Assembly (NCBI GenBank): GCA_003635265.1
Contig: PYIZ01000021.1
Location: 54,819-118,818 of the forward strand
Direction: 5' to 3'
Length of the DNA stretch: 64,000 nt
From: Candidatus Poribacteria bacterium
Lineage (GTDB): Bacteria; Poribacteria; WGA-4E; PCPOR2b
Position 1 is the first letter of the stretch. Every line of letters starts with the position of its first letter. The translations under genes and the position numbers were made by a program. The notes below the pieces were generated by a model. The model made no database searches and was not told where the DNA came from. It worked only from the letters and a program-made list of their open reading frames with translations. Below are positions 60,541 to 64,000 of the stretch, one piece after another.

Positions 60541-62202
60541 TCATTGAGCAATCAGCATCGTCACCCGATATGGTTCGGTGGTGACCGGGTGATGCATGAG
60601 GACGTCCTGCCTCCCATCCTTGTTAAAGTCCACCAACCAAGTGTACTCCTCGTAGGGCATGACCACCGCCACCTTTTGAGGTTTCCGGGCAAACAGATCC
60701 GGTCCCGGCACGCCGATAAAGACGTACAATTCTTTTTGCCCATTCTGCACCAGTAGATCCGGGCGTCCATCGCCATTCACATCCCCAAACAGCAATGACG
60801 GGAAGTGCATCGCTTTCTTCCCTGAATCGCCGGGAGTGTACGCCTTGATCTTGTAGCTAGCGTCACGTTCGTCGGGATACGCGCTGTCTTCCATGCGATA
60901 GAGATTGAGATCCAGCAACGTGGAATGCGTCGCGATTCCCCTAGCCAACATACCGATAATTTTGAAGATGCCCGGGTCGATAACCGCAAACATCACATCA
61001 ACCTGACCGTCGTGGTCAAAGTCACTTGCGCCTATCTCGAACGGGATACCGTCCGACCGAACCATGGTGCTGACCTCCGCCCCAAACACAGTGCTATCGG
61101 GCGTCGGTGCGCCAAAGTGTACCTCGTAGGTGGAGTGCATATGCCACAACTCGGAGGTCTGTCCGAGGAAACGACTCTTCCCTGCGTGCAACGAGAAGAC
61201 CGAGAGATCGGCGATGCCGTCGTGGTTCATGTCAGTCAATCTGTGCAGTACCCTCCCCGTCATCGCACCGGGCGCTCCGTGGTCGAAACGTCTGCCTCGA
61301 ACCCCATCCGGAGCGACAAGGGAACCAAGATCATCGGAGTCGAAGGCTACCTCGGTTGTGAAGGTTTCACCCACCGGGGAGAATAACCCACGTTCATCTT
61401 GGTGATGAACGACAAAGTGATCTTCGTTCCAGAACACTAAATCGCTGCGACCGTCTTGATCATAGTCCATCTCATGGATACGCGCCTCAGCCCAAGGGTT
61501 ATATCGATATCCGTCGGCTGCGTAGATTCTGCCTATCTCAATAGAGGGACCAATCTTCACTGGATCGGCGAAGGTGCCATTGTCCATCTGGATGAATACC
61601 CAGAAGCCGTCGGAGTCTGGCACAACCAAGTCATCGCGGTTATCACCGTTGAGGTCCCGCGTAACATCAAGGTGGGGAATTACGTCGATGGGAGGCGGAG
61701 CGTTGGAAGTAACCACCACCAACGGTTGCTCCGCTGCCGATTCAGGATCGAACCAGTTCAGGTGCCCCTCCTCGTATGAAATCAAGCGGTCACGTCCACC
61801 GATGTTAGCTACATCAACGAAGGACACTTCGGGGCGCAGCGTTGCTTTCTGTCTCAATGCCCAACTGTCATCATCGAACGCGTAGATGTGCAAGCGGTGT
61901 TCATCTTCCTCATTGACATTCACCACGACAAGTTCTGCGGTAGTGCCACCGAGCAGGAACCCCGTCAAAACCGTCTGGTGTTCCGCAGCACCGGTGGCGA
62001 TCTCGTACTGTTCAAAGGTAAATTCCGTGGGAGGAGGCAACATCGGATCAGCTTCTTTACCAAGCAGACTTGAGCATCCCAATTGGAAGACTCCAAAAAG
62101 CATCATAAAAAACCGGCTGAATTCAAAGTACCTCATGTGATTAGCAACCAAGCTAAGTTTAGTGAAAAGAAAGTGTTTGTAGAATAGGTCTCGCTTTTTC
62201 AT
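60541..62202 (-). CDS. FG-GAP/VCBS repeat lipoprotein
   Basis: This 553-residue protein has a lipobox (QLGCSSLLG) after a hydrophobic stretch. The start at 62202 follows AAAGGAAAACAGG; a later ATG (62136) sits nearer the signal peptide. The body contains several calcium-binding FG-GAP loops of the form DxDxDGxxD: DLNGDNRDDLVVPD, DYDQDGRSDLVFW, DMNHDGIADLSVF, DFDHDGQVDVMFA, DVNGDGRPDLLVQ and DFNKDGRQDVLMH. They form a beta-propeller. It should be anchored in the outer membrane, with roles in adhesion or polymer binding possible. One of the paired palindromes that flank tetR lies just upstream. Confidence 0.82.
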   Translation of the reverse strand: MKKRDLFYKHFLFTKLSLVANHMRYFEFSRFFMMLFGVFQLGCSSLLGKEADPMLPPPTEFTFEQYEIATGAAEHQTVLTGFLLGGTTAELVVVNVNEEDEHRLHIYAFDDDSWALRQKATLRPEVSFVDVANIGGRDRLISYEEGHLNWFDPESAAEQPLVVVTSNAPPPIDVIPHLDVTRDLNGDNRDDLVVPDSDGFWVFIQMDNGTFADPVKIGPSIEIGRIYAADGYRYNPWAEARIHEMDYDQDGRSDLVFWNEDHFVVHHQDERGLFSPVGETFTTEVAFDSDDLGSLVAPDGVRGRRFDHGAPGAMTGRVLHRLTDMNHDGIADLSVFSLHAGKSRFLGQTSELWHMHSTYEVHFGAPTPDSTVFGAEVSTMVRSDGIPFEIGASDFDHDGQVDVMFAVIDPGIFKIIGMLARGIATHSTLLDLNLYRMEDSAYPDERDASYKIKAYTPGDSGKKAMHFPSLLFGDVNGDGRPDLLVQNGQKELYVFIGVPGPDLFARKPQKVAVVMPYEEYTWLVDFNKDGRQDVLMHHPVTTEPYRVTMLIAQ

Positions 62203-62262
62203 TCCTGTTTTCCTTTCATGATTTTCTATGTGTTAACCTATGTGTTAACATAGATAAATAAC

Positions 62263-62275
62263 TTAACAGTGTTAA
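62263..62275. promoter_or_regulatory. Palindrome ttaacagtgttaa upstream of the FG-GAP gene
   Basis: ttaaca-g-tgttaa lies ~60 bases before the FG-GAP lipoprotein start and after the tetR stop. Except for its central base it equals the palindrome upstream of tetR (62962), so it is a likely TetR-type operator. A tgtgttaac direct repeat lies next to it (62228-62250). Confidence 0.55.
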
Positions 62276-62323
62276 TATAATCAGCAAAAAAAATATGGCG
62301 ACCGGCGCCATATAACTTAAAAT

Positions 62324-62929
62324 CTAAGCCTTCAAACCTTCAATCATCGTGTGAATTACCGTATCGATCAATTTCTCTTTCTCAGTCCAAGGGAAGTCGG
62401 AAAAATCGATCAGGAGCAATGTGACACCGTGAACCGCTGACCACAGTGCCTGACCGGCGGTATCGACATCCACTCGGCGGAATGCCTTCTGTCGAATACA
62501 TTCAGAGACCATTGCCCGCAGGTAATTAAACACCCTTTCGCCAACCGATCCTTCTTCCAGACCCAAACCCTGCTGGAACTGGGGACGGACGACAAACGTC
62601 AGCTTGTAATCTTGCGGATACTTTAGACCGAATTCGACATAGGCTTTTCCACTTTTTCTCAGAGTCTCGACGGGATCGCTTTTATCTCTGTTTAGCAGCC
62701 CAAGCGTGTTCAACAGGTCCAAAAGGGTCTCCTTGCAGACGGAATCTAAAAGATCTGCCTTGTCTCTGAAATAAAGATAGATTGTCGTCGGTGAATACTC
62801 AATCTTATTAGCGATCTTTCGCATGGAGACGTTCTCGTAGCCTTCATTGACGAATAACTCTCGTGCTGCAGAAAGAATTTGACGCCGTAACTGCTCTTTT
62901 TCCCTTGTCCTGCGTTCTTTAGTACCCAC
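62324..62929 (-). CDS. TetR/AcrR family transcriptional regulator
   Basis: This 201-residue protein starts at GTG after GAGG. The N-terminal HTH is standard (ILSAARELFVNEGYENVSMRKIANKIEYSPTTIYLYF split over residues 17-53), and the ligand-binding domain is helical and divergent. Identical half-site palindromes stand upstream of its own gene (62962) and upstream of the downstream FG-GAP gene (62263). This points to self-repression and control of the genes that follow, possibly including the MFS transporter. The ligand is unknown. Confidence 0.9.
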   Translation of the reverse strand: MGTKERRTREKEQLRRQILSAARELFVNEGYENVSMRKIANKIEYSPTTIYLYFRDKADLLDSVCKETLLDLLNTLGLLNRDKSDPVETLRKSGKAYVEFGLKYPQDYKLTFVVRPQFQQGLGLEEGSVGERVFNYLRAMVSECIRQKAFRRVDVDTAGQALWSAVHGVTLLLIDFSDFPWTEKEKLIDTVIHTMIEGLKA

Positions 62930-62961
62930 TGTTTTGCCTCTGATTTACATAGTAATTTAAC

Positions 62962-62974
62962 TTAACACTGTTAA
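62962..62974. promoter_or_regulatory. Palindrome ttaacactgttaa upstream of tetR
   Basis: ttaaca-c-tgttaa stands about 33 bases before the tetR start and matches the palindrome at 62263 in both half-sites. It is a candidate operator for autoregulation. The rest of the 62930-63327 gap shows no gene; it includes a gcagataaacgcggataa stretch similar to one at 23395-23420. Confidence 0.6.
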
Positions 62975-63327
62975 TTATACAGAATGTTTTCTCCCATGTC
63001 AAGATTTTTTTTGTATCCATCTGTTTTTTTAATTTTCAAAAGACGACGTTTGTAATAAATATCCAGCGGCGTCAGGTTTAGGGAAGGAATGCAGATAAAC
63101 GCGGATAAAAAAGACGAGGAAAGGTTGCACCATCAACTGGAATCTTGGAGAGAACCCGAATCCAACTGTGGCAGAGATCAATCGAGCGTTATCTGTGTTT
63201 GGGTTCTGCTTTCCGGTACTATGACGCATAGCTTCTCATCTGAAGCAGTCACCAAAGCGCGGAAAGACACATAAGAAAAGACTCGCTTATCACGCTTTGT
63301 GCTCGCGAATAAACCGTCACGAAATAC

Positions 63328-63825
63328 TCATTGGCAGACCGAGCAGACACCAAGAATCTCGATTACTCTGGATTGAACCTGAAAGTCAAGTTTCTCGGCG
63401 GCGACAGTAATACACTCCTCGATCGTGTGACTGACAAGCTCAGTTGCCTCGCCACACAATTTGCAGATGACAAACTGGCCACGATGAGGTTCCTGTGGGA
63501 AGTCACACCCAATATAGGCGTTTAACGAGGCAATCCGATGAATCAAACCTTGCTCAAGCAGAAAGTCGAGGGCCCGGTAGACGGTTGGCGGTGCGGATTT
63601 CCGGCCACGTTTTTGAAAGGTGTCAAGAATATCGTAGGCGCCGATTGGCTTGTGGCTGGCGCACACGAGTTCAAAAACCTGTTTCCGTAGCTCGGTAAAT
63701 CGCACGCCTCGCACCTGACAGATCGCCAAAGCCTTTGCCAATGCGTCCTTGACGCACTGAGAATGGTCATGGGTTGGCTTGGGAAAGGCTTCAAAGGTTG
63801 TGTTTTCCGCATCCGTAAAAGACAT
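63328..63825 (-). CDS. Fur-family regulator, Zur-like
   Basis: This is a 165-residue protein. The ATG at 63825 follows AAAAGGAGTTAGGGAT. The upstream in-frame ATG at 63846 lies in the TnpB element end and is rejected. It has the winged-helix region GRKSAPPTVYRALDFLLEQGLIHRI, HRGQFVICKLC with the structural-zinc CxxC and a closing CSVC. Spacing and SLNAYIGC resemble zinc-responsive Zur more than Fur. The element end sits only 14 bases upstream, so the native promoter has probably been displaced and control may now come from the element. Confidence 0.85.
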   Translation of the reverse strand: MSFTDAENTTFEAFPKPTHDHSQCVKDALAKALAICQVRGVRFTELRKQVFELVCASHKPIGAYDILDTFQKRGRKSAPPTVYRALDFLLEQGLIHRIASLNAYIGCDFPQEPHRGQFVICKLCGEATELVSHTIEECITVAAEKLDFQVQSRVIEILGVCSVCQ

Positions 63826-63839
63826 ATCCCTAACTCCTT

Positions 63840-64000
63840 TTGACATACTCCCACACCTAAAGGATTAGGATTCTTATCCTGATTTATCGGGACTCCGAGA
63901 ATCGGAGCGCGCCCCTTGCCAATAGGAGTGGAATTGTGCTATCCACAAGGATTGCCCGGCGAACCGGGACTTACGTCCTCTCCTGCACGGGTTGATGCCC
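63840..64000 (-). mobile_element. Right end of a second TnpB element, cut by the window edge
   Basis: ttgacatactcccacacc at 63840 repeats the end of the first TnpB element at 50730. The sequence then follows the same scaffold (ccaatagg, gaattg, cccgg-gaac-cgggacttacg) with an extra ~32 bases (63879-63911) made of a tcccgat-family palindrome. The element continues beyond the window. Confidence 0.75.
63939..64000 (-). CDS. C-terminal fragment of a second TnpB, window-truncated
   Basis: The last 19 codons before the TAG at 63939-63941 read ASTRAGEDVSPGSPGNPCG. They align with the C-terminus of the intact TnpB (ASTLSEEVVSPSSPG), but the chain is four residues longer. The gene would continue past the right edge. 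The sequence is too short to judge whether it is intact. Confidence 0.65.
   Translation of the reverse strand, partial: ASTRAGEDVSPGSPGNPCG

Noticed and set aside
63826..63846. ATG at 63846 as start of the Zur-like gene
   Set aside because: This ATG lies within the terminal sequence of the TnpB element, and the downstream ATG at 63825 has a proper AAGGAG site.

Overview
The window reads as a piece of a bacterial chromosome from an uncultivated heterotroph. The best fit is the Candidatus Poribacteria or a close relative. This is inferred from a secreted esterase that carries dockerin repeats, a cohesin-like region and a FlgD/sorting-type C-terminus (NYPNPFNPETWIPFQL). Further support comes from several Gfo/Idh/MocA oxidoreductases, a Uma2-type nuclease with a coiled-coil tail, YCF48-type repeats, and long intergenic stretches packed with short dispersed palindromes. 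No rRNA, tRNA, Cas gene or true CRISPR array was recognised.

Layout. 1-8.7 kb: end of a YCF48/BNR repeat protein, Uma2-family protein, VWA protein, Gfo/Idh dehydrogenase, a 2-hydroxyacid dehydrogenase, lipoyl synthase, an ORF-less element bounded by IS200/IS605-type hairpins, and hflK-hflC. 8.9-11.3 kb: a large outer-membrane-type protein. 11.4-16 kb: an accessory defence patch that is AT-rich at its left end. It holds an HTH-nuclease fusion with a D12-class adenine methylase, a DUF433/DUF5615 toxin-antitoxin pair, and a TIR protein with 14 TPRs. 16-23 kb: an orphan cytochrome b, a GH4 glycosidase, an enolase-superfamily enzyme, threonine aldolase and an MFS transporter. 23.4-29.2 kb: a run of an unrecognised internally duplicated protein, a ThDP enzyme, a DUF457-like membrane protein, dehydrogenase E1 alpha, a DCC protein and E1 beta. 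29-36.8 kb: amidohydrolase, Gfo/Idh dehydrogenase, two ammonium transporters (the first behind a sigma-54-type promoter), and an MBL hydrolase with a P-loop protein. 37-50 kb: GH42-like protein, CoA-transferase, SDR, VOC protein, lipoprotein, AceE-type E1, SurA-like chaperone and the modular esterase. 50.7-52.1 kb: an IS200/IS605-type element with intact TnpB. 52.2-57.3 kb: acyl-CoA dehydrogenase, CDF efflux pump, FmdB-type zinc ribbon, aldo/keto reductase and MFS transporter. 57.3-63 kb: two tandem paralogous glycine-rich membrane proteins, a small barrel-like protein, an FG-GAP lipoprotein and a TetR regulator flanked by two identical palindromes. 63.3-64 kb: a Zur/Fur-type regulator whose leader is interrupted by the end of a second TnpB element cut by the window edge.

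The genes fit an organism that degrades glycans and small organic acids, takes up ammonium and carries an acquired defence cluster. The least explained signals are the duplicated GSHGG protein in the ThDP gene run, the paralogous four-unit membrane proteins, and the dispersed repeats. One repeat family occurs four times as a pair with an exact 51-bp period and unrelated 24-bp spacers.
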